Source: Achromobacter xylosoxidans (GTDB lineage Bacteria > Pseudomonadota > Gammaproteobacteria > Burkholderiales > Burkholderiaceae_B). Taken from it: a stretch of 64,000 nucleotides of DNA. The DNA is taken from positions 1 to 64,000 of the forward strand of contig NZ_MTLG01000120.1 in assembly GCF_002192695.1 (NCBI RefSeq), given 5' to 3'. The notes beneath the pieces are model-generated. The model did no database searches. It was not told where the DNA came from and was given only the letters and a program-made list of their open reading frames with translations. Below, piece after piece: positions 18,249 through 27,181 of the stretch (position 1 is the first letter of the stretch; each line of letters begins with the position of its first letter). Position numbers and translations under genes: made by a program.

Positions 18249-18290
18249 CCCCTAGGGTGCATGCGTCTTTGCGCAGGCGGCGCCTAGGGG
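18249..18290 (-). repeat. inverted repeat between lptB and hpf
   Basis: CCCCTAGG (18249-18256) and CCTAGGGG (18283-18290) are exact reverse complements, enclosing an inner stem TGCG/CGCA (18262-18265, 18272-18275). It lies 17 bp beyond the lptB stop. On the minus strand no U-run follows, so it may be a processing or protective structure, or a weak terminator separating lptB from hpf. Confidence 0.45.
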
Positions 18291-18307
18291 TCTTCCCCAG
18301 GACCGCA

Positions 18308-19102
18308 TTACATGCGGAAATGTTCTCCCAGATAGACCCGGCGCACGGCGGGATCGCCCACGATTTCATCGGGGTGGCCGTCGGTCAGGACCTTGCCTTC
18401 GCTGATGATGTAGGCGCGGTCGCAGATGCCCAGGGTTTCGCGCACGTTGTGGTCGGTAATCAGCACGCCGATGCCGCGTCCTTTCAGGAAGCGCACGATG
18501 CGCTGGATCTCGATCACGGCGATGGGGTCCACGCCGGCGAAGGGCTCGTCCAGCAGGATGAAGCGCGGGCTGGTGGCCAGCGCGCGCGCGATCTCCACGC
18601 GGCGGCGTTCGCCGCCTGACAGGGAGATGGCGGCGTTGCTGCGGATATGGCCGATCTGCAGCTCTTCCAGCAGCGATTCCATCTGCTCGTTGATCTTGGG
18701 CGTGGACAGCGGACGTCCATCCGGCCCCGATTGCAGTTCCAGCACGGCGCGGATGTTCTGTTCCACCGTGAGGCGGCGGAACACGGAAGCGTCCTGGGGC
18801 AGGTAGGACAGGCCCATGTGCGCGCGCTTGTGGATCGGCATCGAGGTGATGACGGAACCGTCGATCTCGATGCGGCCCGCATCCGCGGGCACCAGGCCCA
18901 CGATCATGTAGAAGCTGGTGGTCTTGCCCGCGCCGTTGGGGCCGAGCAGGCCGACCACTTCGCCGCTGACCACGGACAGGGACACGTCCTGGACCACGGT
19001 CCGGCCGTTATAGGTCTTGCGCAAGCCGGTTGCGCGCAGGCTGCCCTGCTTGACGCCCGAGGGCGCGGAGGTTACCGGAGTCGGCACTGAAGGTTGGTTC
19101 AT
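18308..19102 (-). CDS. lptB: LPS export ABC transporter ATP-binding protein LptB
   Basis: A 264-residue ABC ATPase that powers LPS extraction from the inner membrane by LptB2FG. Walker [10 protein letters not shown], signature [15 protein letters not shown] and Walker [14 protein letters not shown] are intact. I start at MNQPSV (19102), downstream of the lptA stop; a longer frame to 19171 would run into lptA by 37 bp. The first 25 residues form a Ser/Pro/Thr-rich lead before [11 protein letters not shown]. Last gene of kdsD-kdsC-lptC-lptA-lptB. Confidence 0.94.
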   Translation of the reverse strand: MNQPSVPTPVTSAPSGVKQGSLRATGLRKTYNGRTVVQDVSLSVVSGEVVGLLGPNGAGKTTSFYMIVGLVPADAGRIEIDGSVITSMPIHKRAHMGLSYLPQDASVFRRLTVEQNIRAVLELQSGPDGRPLSTPKINEQMESLLEELQIGHIRSNAAISLSGGERRRVEIARALATSPRFILLDEPFAGVDPIAVIEIQRIVRFLKGRGIGVLITDHNVRETLGICDRAYIISEGKVLTDGHPDEIVGDPAVRRVYLGEHFRM

Positions 19103-19134
19103 CGTGGCTGCGAGTGGTGTTGCATGGGAGGCGT

Positions 19135-19764
19135 TCAACGCCCCTTCTTGGCTGCCTGCTGCTTGCGGCATTCGGCGATGGCTGCATCCGACTTGGCGCG
19201 CGGTTCTGCCACCGAGCGGACCCGGCCGCCGGCTGCGGCGGAGTTGGGGCCGCCATGGGCTTCGTAGGTGCCGGTCTTCTCGTTGTAGCGTACCCGCTCG
19301 CCGCGAATCGTGTCGAACGGTTTTCCACAGACAAAGCGGGTCACGACCGCCTGGCCGATCAGGTCGAAGGTGCTCTTGGTGCCGTCGTACTCGGCGCGCA
19401 AGCCGGTGCCTTCGATGAGTTCGAAGGTTTCCGGGCGTTCCTGGCGGATGGTCACGATCTTGCCCTTGTTGGCGGTGGCCGTGCCGTACTGGTTGCCCTG
19501 AGCGTCTTCGTTCATCTCCAGCACATCGGAGGTCAGGGTCATGAGGCCGCGCGTCATGTTGACGTTGCCCGTGAAGACGCTCTTTTTCTTCACGTCGTCG
19601 TAGTGCAGGGTGTCCGACAGGATCAGCGTGCTGGGCTCTTCAGCCGGCGTCGCTGCCTTGGGCGCCGGATCCGCGGCATGGGCCGGAGCCAGCGCCGAGG
19701 CCGTCAGCAGGAGGGCGCCGAGCAAGCGGGCCGTCGGGGCAAGGAGAATCCGGAGGTCGGTCAT
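19135..19764 (-). CDS. lptA: LPS periplasmic bridge protein LptA
   Basis: A 209-residue exported protein with a signal peptide ending at APAHA (about residue 30). An OstA/LptA beta-jellyroll domain (about 48-165) carries [28 protein letters not shown]. LptA oligomers bridge LptC and LptD for LPS transit. The start overlaps the lptC stop by 4 bp. A basic, Ala-rich tail of about 40 residues is longer than in E. coli. Confidence 0.92.
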   Translation of the reverse strand: MTDLRILLAPTARLLGALLLTASALAPAHAADPAPKAATPAEEPSTLILSDTLHYDDVKKKSVFTGNVNMTRGLMTLTSDVLEMNEDAQGNQYGTATANKGKIVTIRQERPETFELIEGTGLRAEYDGTKSTFDLIGQAVVTRFVCGKPFDTIRGERVRYNEKTGTYEAHGGPNSAAAGGRVRSVAEPRAKSDAAIAECRKQQAAKKGR

Positions 19765-20393
19765 GGTTTTTTCTGGTCAGTGTTGTTGGCGGGAATTTCG
19801 GTCCGGCGTTGCTGCTTGCCTTCGGATCCGGCAATTTCCACATCGGTCGATGCCGAAACCTGCAGTTGGCGCGTCTTGTTGTTGTAGTGCATGCCCGTGC
19901 CGTTCATGCGCGAACGGCCCTTGATGACTTCCGCCGGCAGGTCGGTGTAGACCACGTCGTCGTCGGGCAGGATGATCAGTTGCTGGCTGCGCACGTCCAG
20001 CAGGTCGTTGTTGGCGTCGGGCTGGCGGCGCACATGGGCGTCGCCGTTCATGACGATGCGCTTGCCGCCTTGTTCCATCACGGCGGTCTTGGAGATGGCC
20101 ACGGTGATGGGGTTGTCCTCGCGCTGGCCCACGGCGCGCGGCGAGGTCACATGATAGGAGTCGTCATCCGGGAAATGCTCCGCGTATACGCCTTCGAGCC
20201 GGTTGATGGGCTTGCCGTTCGGGTCGGTGCGCAGCATGACGAAGTCGCGCGACCAGGCGTCCATTTCGTGGGTGATGCGGCGCGGCGGATCCGTCTGGAT
20301 GGCCCGCTGCGCGTAGTCTGCCGCCCACCACGAGCTGGCGACCAGCACCAGCAGCAGGAACAGCGCGATCAGGGAGGGAAAACGTTCTTTCAT
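19761..20393 (-). CDS. lptC: LPS export protein LptC
   Basis: A 210-residue bitopic inner-membrane protein with one helix (about residues 8-28) and a periplasmic LptC/YrbK jellyroll domain that hands LPS from LptB2FG to LptA. The order kdsC-lptC-lptA-lptB and the 4-bp overlap with lptA support the call; sequence conservation in this family is low. Confidence 0.9.
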   Translation of the reverse strand: MKERFPSLIALFLLLVLVASSWWAADYAQRAIQTDPPRRITHEMDAWSRDFVMLRTDPNGKPINRLEGVYAEHFPDDDSYHVTSPRAVGQREDNPITVAISKTAVMEQGGKRIVMNGDAHVRRQPDANNDLLDVRSQQLIILPDDDVVYTDLPAEVIKGRSRMNGTGMHYNNKTRQLQVSASTDVEIAGSEGKQQRRTEIPANNTDQKKP

Positions 20394-20433
20394 CGGGTCT
20401 GCCGCAAGGGCGTATGGGTTGTCCTGGCGGTCA

Positions 20434-21042
20434 TTATTGGATGGCGCCCGGACCGAGCAGGCCCGGCGCCGCCAGGAAGGCGCCTAGGCGTCCCTGGGCC
20501 GCCAGCAGCAGGTCGCAGCATTCGCGCACGGCGCCGTTGCCGCCGGTGTGCGTGGAGATCCAGTGGGCGGCCTGGCTGACGTAGCCCGGCGCGTTCGGCA
20601 CGCTGGCGGCGAAGCCGGCGCGCTGCAGGGCAGGCAGGTCGATGACGTCGTCGCCCATGTAGCCGGCCTGGTTCAGTTGGACACCGCAGCGCTGCGCAAG
20701 TTCGGCCAGGGCGCCGCCTTTGTCGCGGACGCCCTGGATGACCTCGGCGATGCCCAGTTCGGCGGCGCGGCGTGCCACGATCGGGCCGGAGCGTCCGGTC
20801 ATCAGGGCAACCTTCAGGCCGCCTTCCATCAGCAGGCGCAGTCCGTGGCCGTCCAGCGCGTTGAAGCGCTTTTGCAGCTCGCCGTTTTCGCCGTAATAGA
20901 GGCTGCCGTCGGTCAGCACGCCGTCCACGTCGAACACCATCAGGCGTACCGCGGCGGCGCGTTCGCGCACGCCTGCGGGGATGCGGGCCAGGACCAGCGC
21001 CTCGGCCGGATGCGTCATGGGTACAGAAAGAGTCATAGTCAT
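20434..21042 (-). CDS. kdsC: 3-deoxy-manno-octulosonate-8-phosphatase
   Basis: A 202-residue C0-type HAD phosphatase without a cap domain that makes KDO from KDO-8-phosphate. The nucleophile motif is VFDVDGVLTDGSLYY, motif II MTGRSGP, and the C-terminal GDDVIDLPAL supplies the metal ligands. The start overlaps kdsD by 4 bp. KDO synthesis is thus coupled to LPS export genes. Confidence 0.94.
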   Translation of the reverse strand: MTMTLSVPMTHPAEALVLARIPAGVRERAAAVRLMVFDVDGVLTDGSLYYGENGELQKRFNALDGHGLRLLMEGGLKVALMTGRSGPIVARRAAELGIAEVIQGVRDKGGALAELAQRCGVQLNQAGYMGDDVIDLPALQRAGFAASVPNAPGYVSQAAHWISTHTGGNGAVRECCDLLLAAQGRLGAFLAAPGLLGPGAIQ

Positions 21043-22028
21043 ACCACTTTGGCGGCCATCAGGTCGTGCATGTGCAGGGCGCCGAGCAGAACGCCGTCGC
21101 TGTCCAGCACGAGCATGTGATTGAGCCGTTGTTTGTCCATTTGCTGGGCGGCCTCGACGGCCAGCGCGTCGGGGGTGATGCTGCGCGGTGAACGCGTCAT
21201 GCCGGATTCGACGGTCAGGCTGCGGATGTCGCCCTGGCGGGCGATCAGGCGGCGCAGGTCGCCGTCGGTGAAGATGCCTACGGGGCGGTGCTGGGCGTCG
21301 GTCACGACGGTCATGCCCATGCCTTTGGCGGACATGACTTCCAGCGCCTGCGATACCGGGGTGCCCGCCATGACGATGGGCAGGGCGTCGCCCTGGCGCA
21401 TGACGTCGCGCACGTGGGTCAGCAGGCGGCGGCCGAGCGCGCCGCCCGGGTGCGAGCGGGCGAAATCCTGCGGGCCGAAGCCGCGGGCCTCCAGGCAGGC
21501 GACGGCCAGGGCGTCGCCCAGGGCCAGCGCGGCGGTGGTGCTGGCCGTGGGCGCCAGGTTCAGCGGGCAGGCTTCCTGGGCCACGCTGGCGTCCAGGTGG
21601 ACATCGGCCAGCTGGGCCAGTTCGGACTGCGGGTTGCCGGTAATGGCGATCAGCTTGGCGCCCATGCGGCGGGCGACGGGCAGAATCGTCAGCAGTTCCT
21701 GGCCGGAGCCGGAATAGGAAATCGCGATGAGGACGTCATCCTGGGTAATCATGCCCAGATCGCCATGGACGGCCTCGGCGGCGTGGACGAAAAAGGCTGG
21801 CGTGCCGGTCGAGGCCAGCGTCGCCGCGATCTTGCGGGCGACGTGGCCAGTCTTGCCGATGCCGCTGACGACCACCCGGCCGCGGCAGGCCAGCAGCATC
21901 GCGACGGTCTGCGTGAAGCTGTCGTCCAGCCGTGCCGACAGGTCCATCAGGCCCTGGCATTCAATTTGCAGCGTTCTGCGCGCAGATGCCAGCGCGGTCT
22001 CGGACGATGTTGTGGGATGGTCAGTCAT
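21039..22028 (-). CDS. kdsD: D-arabinose-5-phosphate isomerase
   Basis: A 329-residue SIS-domain isomerase with two C-terminal CBS domains, converting ribulose-5-phosphate to arabinose-5-phosphate, the first step of KDO synthesis. VVVSGIGKTGHVARKIAATLASTGTPAFF and SYSGSGQELL mark the SIS domain; the CBS pair spans about 205-325. First gene of the LPS operon, divergent from purT across about 100 bp containing the A/T-rich GATATTAAAATCC region near its start. Confidence 0.94.
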   Translation of the reverse strand: MTDHPTTSSETALASARRTLQIECQGLMDLSARLDDSFTQTVAMLLACRGRVVVSGIGKTGHVARKIAATLASTGTPAFFVHAAEAVHGDLGMITQDDVLIAISYSGSGQELLTILPVARRMGAKLIAITGNPQSELAQLADVHLDASVAQEACPLNLAPTASTTAALALGDALAVACLEARGFGPQDFARSHPGGALGRRLLTHVRDVMRQGDALPIVMAGTPVSQALEVMSAKGMGMTVVTDAQHRPVGIFTDGDLRRLIARQGDIRSLTVESGMTRSPRSITPDALAVEAAQQMDKQRLNHMLVLDSDGVLLGALHMHDLMAAKVV

Positions 22029-22131
22029 ACGTGGATTTTAATATCAGTATGCGGGTTTGCCCCCAGAAAGGGCATATGGCATGCTGGCGGGTCATTTCAA
22101 CGGCTTTCCAACTTTCTTCCAGGCCCGCTCC

Positions 22132-23349
22132 ATGTCCAGCATTTCCAGCCCCGTTCTTGGCACGCCCCTGTCCCCCTTGGCCACCCGCGTCATGCTGCTC
22201 GGGTCCGGCGAATTGGGCAAAGAGGTCATCATTGCCCTGCAGCGGCTGGGCGTGGAAGTCATTGCCGTGGATCGGTATGCCGATGCCCCTGGCCACCAGG
22301 TGGCGCATCGGGCGCATGTGGTCTCGATGACGGACCCGCAGGCGCTGCGCAAGGTCATCGAACAGGAACGGCCCCACGTTATTGTCCCCGAAATCGAAGC
22401 CATTGCCACCAATTTGCTGGTGGAGTTGGAAGAGGCGGGCGTGGCCCGGGTGACGCCGACCGCGCGCGCGGCCCAGCTGACCATGAACCGCGAGGGCATC
22501 CGCCGGCTGGCAGCCGAGACCCTGGGGCTGCCGACCTCGCCCTACCGCTTTGTCGACACCGAAGCAGAACTGCGCGCGGCCATCGACGGCGGCATCGGCT
22601 ATCCCTGCGTCATCAAGCCGGTCATGTCCTCCTCGGGCAAGGGCCAGTCCGTGATCAAGGGCGCCGACGACGTCGAGTCCGCCTGGCGCTACGCCCAGGA
22701 GGGCGGCCGGGTGGGCGGCGGGCGCGCCATCGTCGAGGGCTTCATCCGCTTCGACTACGAAATCACCCTGCTGACCGTGCGCGCCCGCGGCGCCGACGGC
22801 CAGGTCGAAACCCGCTACTGCGAACCCATCGGCCACAAGCAGGTCGACGGCGACTACGTGGAAAGCTGGCAGCCGCACCCGATGTCTCCCGCCGCGCTGC
22901 AGCGTTCCCGGGACATCGCGCTGGCGGTCACGTCCAATCTGGGCGGCCTGGGCATCTTCGGCGTGGAGCTGTTCGTGGCCGGCGACCAGGTCTGGTTCTC
23001 GGAAGTCAGCCCGCGTCCGCACGACACCGGCATGGTCACCATGATCACCCAGGCCCAGAACGAATTCGAGCTGCACGCCCGGGCGTTCCTGGGGTTGCCG
23101 GTGGACACCAGCCTGCGCCAGCCCGGCGCCAGCAGCGTCATCTATGGCGGCGTCGAGGCCGCGGCGGTCTCGTTCCACAACGTGGCCGAAGCGCTGGCCG
23201 AGCCCGGCACCGACATCCGCCTCTTCGGCAAGCCCGAGTCCTTCGTCAAACGCCGCATGGGCGTGGGCCTGGCCGTGGCCGACGACGTGGCGGCGGCCCG
23301 GGCCAAGGCCAAGCGCGTTTCGGCGGCAGTGTCCGTCAAGGCCGGCTGA
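22132..23349 (+). CDS. purT: formate-dependent GAR formyltransferase PurT
   Basis: A 405-residue ATP-grasp enzyme that formylates glycinamide ribonucleotide from free formate in purine synthesis. [29 protein letters not shown] is the N-terminal signature, [14 protein letters not shown] follows, and the ATP-grasp catalytic part contains [15 protein letters not shown] start at MSSISSP; an in-frame ATG 75 bp upstream would add a segment with no family counterpart. It ends in a long perfect hairpin. Confidence 0.94.
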   Translation: MSSISSPVLGTPLSPLATRVMLLGSGELGKEVIIALQRLGVEVIAVDRYADAPGHQVAHRAHVVSMTDPQALRKVIEQERPHVIVPEIEAIATNLLVELEEAGVARVTPTARAAQLTMNREGIRRLAAETLGLPTSPYRFVDTEAELRAAIDGGIGYPCVIKPVMSSSGKGQSVIKGADDVESAWRYAQEGGRVGGGRAIVEGFIRFDYEITLLTVRARGADGQVETRYCEPIGHKQVDGDYVESWQPHPMSPAALQRSRDIALAVTSNLGGLGIFGVELFVAGDQVWFSEVSPRPHDTGMVTMITQAQNEFELHARAFLGLPVDTSLRQPGASSVIYGGVEAAAVSFHNVAEALAEPGTDIRLFGKPESFVKRRMGVGLAVADDVAAARAKAKRVSAAVSVKAG

Positions 23350-23379
23350 GCCCTCTTTTTCCCTTTTCTTCTTCTTTAG

Positions 23380-23409
23380 GCGGCCACCAGCCCATGGGTT
23401 GGTGGCCGC
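23380..23409 (+). terminator. purT terminator hairpin
   Basis: GCGGCCACCA (23380-23389) pairs exactly with TGGTGGCCGC (23400-23409), and the loop holds a further CCC-AT-GGG stem. The tail TTGCGTTTG is only moderately T-rich. It lies 30 bp past purT. Confidence 0.65.
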
Positions 23410-23533
23410 TTGCGTTTGTCCGCGGCTATCCCAAAGACCCGGCAAGGCGGGTCGTCGCTGCCTCGGCGCGTTGCCTTGAGATCTTCCCCCTGCCGCCAGT
23501 GTGGTTTGCGCTTTCGCATGGTTTGTTTGATAA

Positions 23534-23560
23534 TTTCGGAAATTTCAGAATTTTCTGAAA
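23534..23560. promoter_or_regulatory. three tandem 9-bp palindromic units (regulator operator)
   Basis: Three abutting units, TTTCGGAAA (23534-23542), TTTCAGAAT (23543-23551) and TTTCTGAAA (23552-23560), follow the pattern TTTCnGAAw. The last two together form a perfect 18-bp palindrome. A possible -35 (TTGATA, 23527-23532) abuts them. The array lies 64 bp before the GbsR-type gene and is the natural operator for autoregulation. Confidence 0.65.
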
Positions 23561-23623
23561 GCGGTGTAACTGATATTTATCGACCCAGGGCTGAGGCCCT
23601 GACCCTGCCGGTGTAGCTCGATC

Positions 23624-24169
23624 ATGGCCCTGTCCCCCCAAAACGAACGCTTTGTCCTGCATTTCGGCGAAATGGGCAGCCGATGGGGGGTGAACCGCAC
23701 GGTCGGGCAGATCTACGCTCTGCTGTTCCTGTCGCCCAAGCCGCTGAATGCGGATGACATCGCCGAGACCCTCGGCTTCTCGCGCTCCAACGTCAGCCTG
23801 GGGCTGAAGGAGCTGCAGTCTTGGCGCCTGGTCAAGCTCATGCATCAAGTCGGCGACCGCCGCGACTACTTCGAAACTCCCAAGGACGTCTGGGAGATCT
23901 TCCGCATCCTGATGGAAGAAAAGCGCAAGCGCGAAATCGATCCCACGCTGACCCTGCTGCGGGACACGCTGCTGGAGCCCCCCGCCGGCCCGGATGAGGC
24001 CTACGCGCAACAGCGCATGAACGAAATGCTGGAGCTCATCGAACTGTCCACCGGATGGTTCGATGAGGTTCAACGACTGCCGCCAGAAACCCTGCAGAAC
24101 CTGATGAAGCTCGGTTCGAAAGTGCAGAAGGTGCTCGGTTTCGCCGGCAAATTGCGGGGCAAGGGCTGA
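23624..24169 (+). CDS. GbsR/MarR-type transcriptional regulator upstream of the cyd operon
   Basis: A 181-residue winged-helix protein of the GbsR branch of the MarR superfamily. The HTH (about residues 40-75) reads LNADDIAETLGFSRSNVSLGLKELQSWRLVK; the C-terminal half is helical and probably dimerises. Related regulators are repressors of choline, betaine or membrane functions. It stands 127 bp upstream of cydA on the same strand and behind a tandem-palindrome operator, so control of itself and of cytochrome bd is the simplest inference. The signal is unknown. Confidence 0.8.
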   Translation: MALSPQNERFVLHFGEMGSRWGVNRTVGQIYALLFLSPKPLNADDIAETLGFSRSNVSLGLKELQSWRLVKLMHQVGDRRDYFETPKDVWEIFRILMEEKRKREIDPTLTLLRDTLLEPPAGPDEAYAQQRMNEMLELIELSTGWFDEVQRLPPETLQNLMKLGSKVQKVLGFAGKLRGKG

Positions 24170-24202
24170 CATTGATCCGCCCCGATTTTTCAGGAAACCT
24201 CT

Positions 24203-24304
24203 ATGAAGTTGTATGCAACGCTCGTAACATGGCGCGAGAGACGGCCTGGGAACCATGCCGGTTGCCGCGGCACCTCAACTGCTTGGGAGCGACCCAATGA
24301 TTGA
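24203..24304 (+). other. possible 33-codon leader frame overlapping cydA
   Basis: An ATG with AGGA 8 bp upstream opens a frame encoding MKLYATLVTWRERRPG and onward, which closes at a TGA 8 nt inside cydA. If translated it would couple to cydA. The peptide resembles no family I know, so it may be chance. Confidence 0.2.
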
Positions 24305-25871
24305 TCTCGACGTCGTAAATCTGTCGCGATTCCAGTTTGCCGCGACCGCGCTTTACCACTTCCTTTTCGTTCCCCTCACGCTAGGCCTGTCGTTCATCCT
24401 GGCCATCATGGAAAGCGTGTACGTCATGACCGGCCGCCCCATCTGGAAGCGGATGACCATGTTCTGGGGCACGCTCTTCGGCATCAACTTCGCATTGGGC
24501 GTCGCCACTGGCGTTGTGATGGAGTTCCAGTTCGGCATGAACTGGTCCTACTACAGCCACTACGTGGGCGACATCTTCGGCGCGCCGCTGGCGCTCGAAG
24601 GGCTGATGGCCTTCTTCCTGGAAGCCACCTTCGTCGGCCTGTTCTTCTTTGGCTGGAACCGCATGTCCAAGGTCAGCCACCTGGTGGTGACCTGGCTGGT
24701 GGCGTTCGGCACCAACTTCTCGGCGCTGTGGATCCTGATCGCCAACGGCTGGATGCAGAACCCGGTCGGTTCGATCTTCAACCCCGACACCATGCGCATG
24801 GAGATGACCGACTTCGCCGCGGTGGTCTTCAATCCGGTGGCCCAGGCCAAGTTCGTGCACACGGTCAGCGCGGGCTACGTCGCGGGTGCCATGTTCGTCA
24901 TGTCGATCAGCGCCTGGTACCTGCTGAAGGGTCGCCACATCGACCTGGCCAAGCGCTCGATGGCGGTTGCCGCCAGCTTCGGCCTGGCCTCGGCGCTGTC
25001 GGTCGTGGTGCTGGGAGACGAAAGCGGCTACCTCACCACCGAACACCAGAAGATGAAGATCGCGGCCATCGAGTCCATGTGGCACACCGAGCCGGCCCCC
25101 GCGTCCTTCAACCTGATCGCCATCCCCAATCAGGCCGAGCGCAAGAACGACTTCGCGATCGAGATTCCCTACGTCATGGGCATCATCGGCACGCGCTCGC
25201 TCACCACGCCGCTGCTGGGCATCGACGACCTGATCCGGCGCGCCGAAAACCGCATTCGCGACGGCATGGTGGCGTATGACGCCTTGCAGAAGATCCGCGC
25301 CAATCCCAAGGACGTGGACGCGCGCATGGTGTTTGACAAGACCTGGCCCGACCTGGGCTATGCGCTGCTGGTCAAGCGCTATCAGCCCGACATGAGCAAG
25401 GTCACCGAAGACGACATCAAGAAAGCCGCCGTCGATACCGTGCCCAACGTGGCGCCGCTGTTCTGGGCGTTCCGCATCATGGTGGCGGTGGGCATGTACC
25501 TGATCCTGTTCTTCGGCGTGGCGTTCTGGCTCGCTTCGCGCGGGCGGCTGGACAGCCGGCGCGGCCTGCTCAAGGTGGCCTTGTGGAGCCTGCCGCTGCC
25601 CTGGGTCGCCATCGAAAGCGGCTGGTTCGTGGCCGAGTACGGCCGCCAGCCCTGGGTGATCGAAGGCGTGCTGCCGACCTATTACGCGGCTTCCGGCCTG
25701 ACCATCGTCGATCTGGCCATCAGCCTGACGATATTCCTGGTGCTGTACACGGTGTTGCTGATCATCGGCGTGAAGGTGATGCTGCACGCCGTGAGAAAGG
25801 GACCGAAAACCGATGGGCCGGCGCCCGGCACTGCCGCCGCCGATCCTGTGCGCGCAGCCGTGCGGGCCTGA
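24297..25871 (+). CDS. cydA: cytochrome bd ubiquinol oxidase subunit I
   Basis: A 524-residue polytopic membrane protein carrying haems b558, b595 and d, oxidising ubiquinol and reducing oxygen with high affinity. The N-terminal LSRFQFAATALYHFLFVPLTLG contains the haem ligand His (residue 21). GRQPWVIEG near residue 450 is the conserved quinol-oxidase motif. The length (E. coli 522) indicates the long Q-loop type. I start at the ATG preceded by GGGAG; a frame from 24255 lacks support. First gene of cydABXDC. Confidence 0.96.
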   Translation: MIDLDVVNLSRFQFAATALYHFLFVPLTLGLSFILAIMESVYVMTGRPIWKRMTMFWGTLFGINFALGVATGVVMEFQFGMNWSYYSHYVGDIFGAPLALEGLMAFFLEATFVGLFFFGWNRMSKVSHLVVTWLVAFGTNFSALWILIANGWMQNPVGSIFNPDTMRMEMTDFAAVVFNPVAQAKFVHTVSAGYVAGAMFVMSISAWYLLKGRHIDLAKRSMAVAASFGLASALSVVVLGDESGYLTTEHQKMKIAAIESMWHTEPAPASFNLIAIPNQAERKNDFAIEIPYVMGIIGTRSLTTPLLGIDDLIRRAENRIRDGMVAYDALQKIRANPKDVDARMVFDKTWPDLGYALLVKRYQPDMSKVTEDDIKKAAVDTVPNVAPLFWAFRIMVAVGMYLILFFGVAFWLASRGRLDSRRGLLKVALWSLPLPWVAIESGWFVAEYGRQPWVIEGVLPTYYAASGLTIVDLAISLTIFLVLYTVLLIIGVKVMLHAVRKGPKTDGPAPGTAAADPVRAAVRA

Positions 25872-25884
25872 GGGAGAGACAGCG

Positions 25885-27039
25885 ATGGATACTCTTATTC
25901 CTTTCGACTACGGCACGCTGCGCGTGGTCTGGTGGGTTCTGCTGGGCGCCTTGCTCATCGGTTTCGCCGTCATGGACGGTTTTGACCTGGGCGTGGCCGC
26001 GCTGCTGCCGGTGGTCGCCAAGACCGACACCGAGCGCCGGGTGGTGATCAACGTGGTGGGGCCGGTCTGGGAAGGCAACCAGGTCTGGCTCATCACGGCG
26101 GGCGGCGCCATTTTTGCCGCCTGGCCCCTGCTGTACGCCGCATCGTTCTCCGGCTTCTATCTGGCGATGATGCTGGTGCTGATCGCGCTGATCCTGCGTC
26201 CGGTGGGTTTCAAGTACCGCAGCAAGATGGAAGGCACCAGCTGGCGCAACCGCTGGGACGGCGTGCTCTGTTTTTCGGGCGTGGTGGCTTCGCTGGTATT
26301 CGGCGTGGCCATGGGCAATATCGTCCTGGGCGTGCCGTTCACCTTCGATCCGGTGACGTTGCGCCCGATCTATGAAGGACATTTCTACCAGCTGTTCATG
26401 CCGTTCGCGCTCTTGGCCGGCGTGCTCAGCGTGGTGATGCTGGCCATGCACGGCGCCGTGCTGCTGGCCTGGCGCACCGAGGACCCGATCTCGTCGCGGG
26501 CCCGCAACTGGGGCAGGCTGTGCGCCTTGCTGACCGCGGCGCTGTTCGCGGCCGGCGGCTTCTGGGTGGCGGGCGGCGTCGGCGGCCATGTCATCACCAG
26601 CGCGGTGGACATGGCAGGCCCGTCCGACCCGATGCTCAAGACCGTGACGGTACAGAACGGCGCGTGGATGGCCAATTACGCGAAGTGGCCGCTGATGTGG
26701 ATCGCGCCAGCCCTGGGCGTGGGCGGCGCCGTGCTGGTGGCATTGCTGCTGACCGTGCGCGCCAACGTGCTGGCATTCCTGGCATCCGCGCTTTCGATCG
26801 CCGGCGTGATCCTGACGGTGGGCTTTTCGCTGTTCCCCTTCATCATGCCGTCGTCGTCGAATCCGAAGGCCGGCCTGACCATCTGGGACGGCTCGTCCAG
26901 CCACTTGACGCTGTGGATCATGGTGATCGCGGTCGCCATCTTCCTGCCCCTCATCACGCTCTACACATCCTGGGTCTACCGCGTCATGCGCGGCAAGGTC
27001 ACCGAGGAATCGGTGAGCGACACGCCCAACTCATACTGA
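25885..27039 (+). CDS. cydB: cytochrome bd ubiquinol oxidase subunit II
   Basis: A 384-residue polytopic membrane protein, the structural partner of CydA. The N-terminal motif GFAVMDGFDLGVAALLP and the GPVWEGNQVWLI motif (with the conserved Trp/Glu) are diagnostic. The ATG at 25885 follows AGGGAGAG. It lies 13 bp after cydA. Confidence 0.96.
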   Translation: MDTLIPFDYGTLRVVWWVLLGALLIGFAVMDGFDLGVAALLPVVAKTDTERRVVINVVGPVWEGNQVWLITAGGAIFAAWPLLYAASFSGFYLAMMLVLIALILRPVGFKYRSKMEGTSWRNRWDGVLCFSGVVASLVFGVAMGNIVLGVPFTFDPVTLRPIYEGHFYQLFMPFALLAGVLSVVMLAMHGAVLLAWRTEDPISSRARNWGRLCALLTAALFAAGGFWVAGGVGGHVITSAVDMAGPSDPMLKTVTVQNGAWMANYAKWPLMWIAPALGVGGAVLVALLLTVRANVLAFLASALSIAGVILTVGFSLFPFIMPSSSNPKAGLTIWDGSSSHLTLWIMVIAVAIFLPLITLYTSWVYRVMRGKVTEESVSDTPNSY

Positions 27040-27055
27040 AAAAGGAGCCTCCACC

Positions 27056-27181
27056 ATGTGGTATTTCTCGTGGATACTCGGTCTGGGCCTGGCGTGCGCC
27101 TTCGCCATCCTGAATGCAATGTGGTTCGAGCTGCGCGAGGGTCATACCCATGATCCGCGCGCCAGCCGCAACGACGAGTGA
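27056..27181 (+). CDS. cydX: cytochrome bd accessory subunit CydX (41 aa)
   Basis: A 41-residue single-helix protein too short for routine gene callers. It starts MWYFSWILGLGLACAFAILN and continues with AMWFELRE before a short polar tail. The MWYFsWiLG...W.E pattern is that of CydX/YbgT, which stabilises the haem d site. AAAGGAG lies 8 bp before the ATG, 16 bp after cydB. Its TGA overlaps the GTG start of cydD (GTGA). Confidence 0.93.
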   Translation: MWYFSWILGLGLACAFAILNAMWFELREGHTHDPRASRNDE

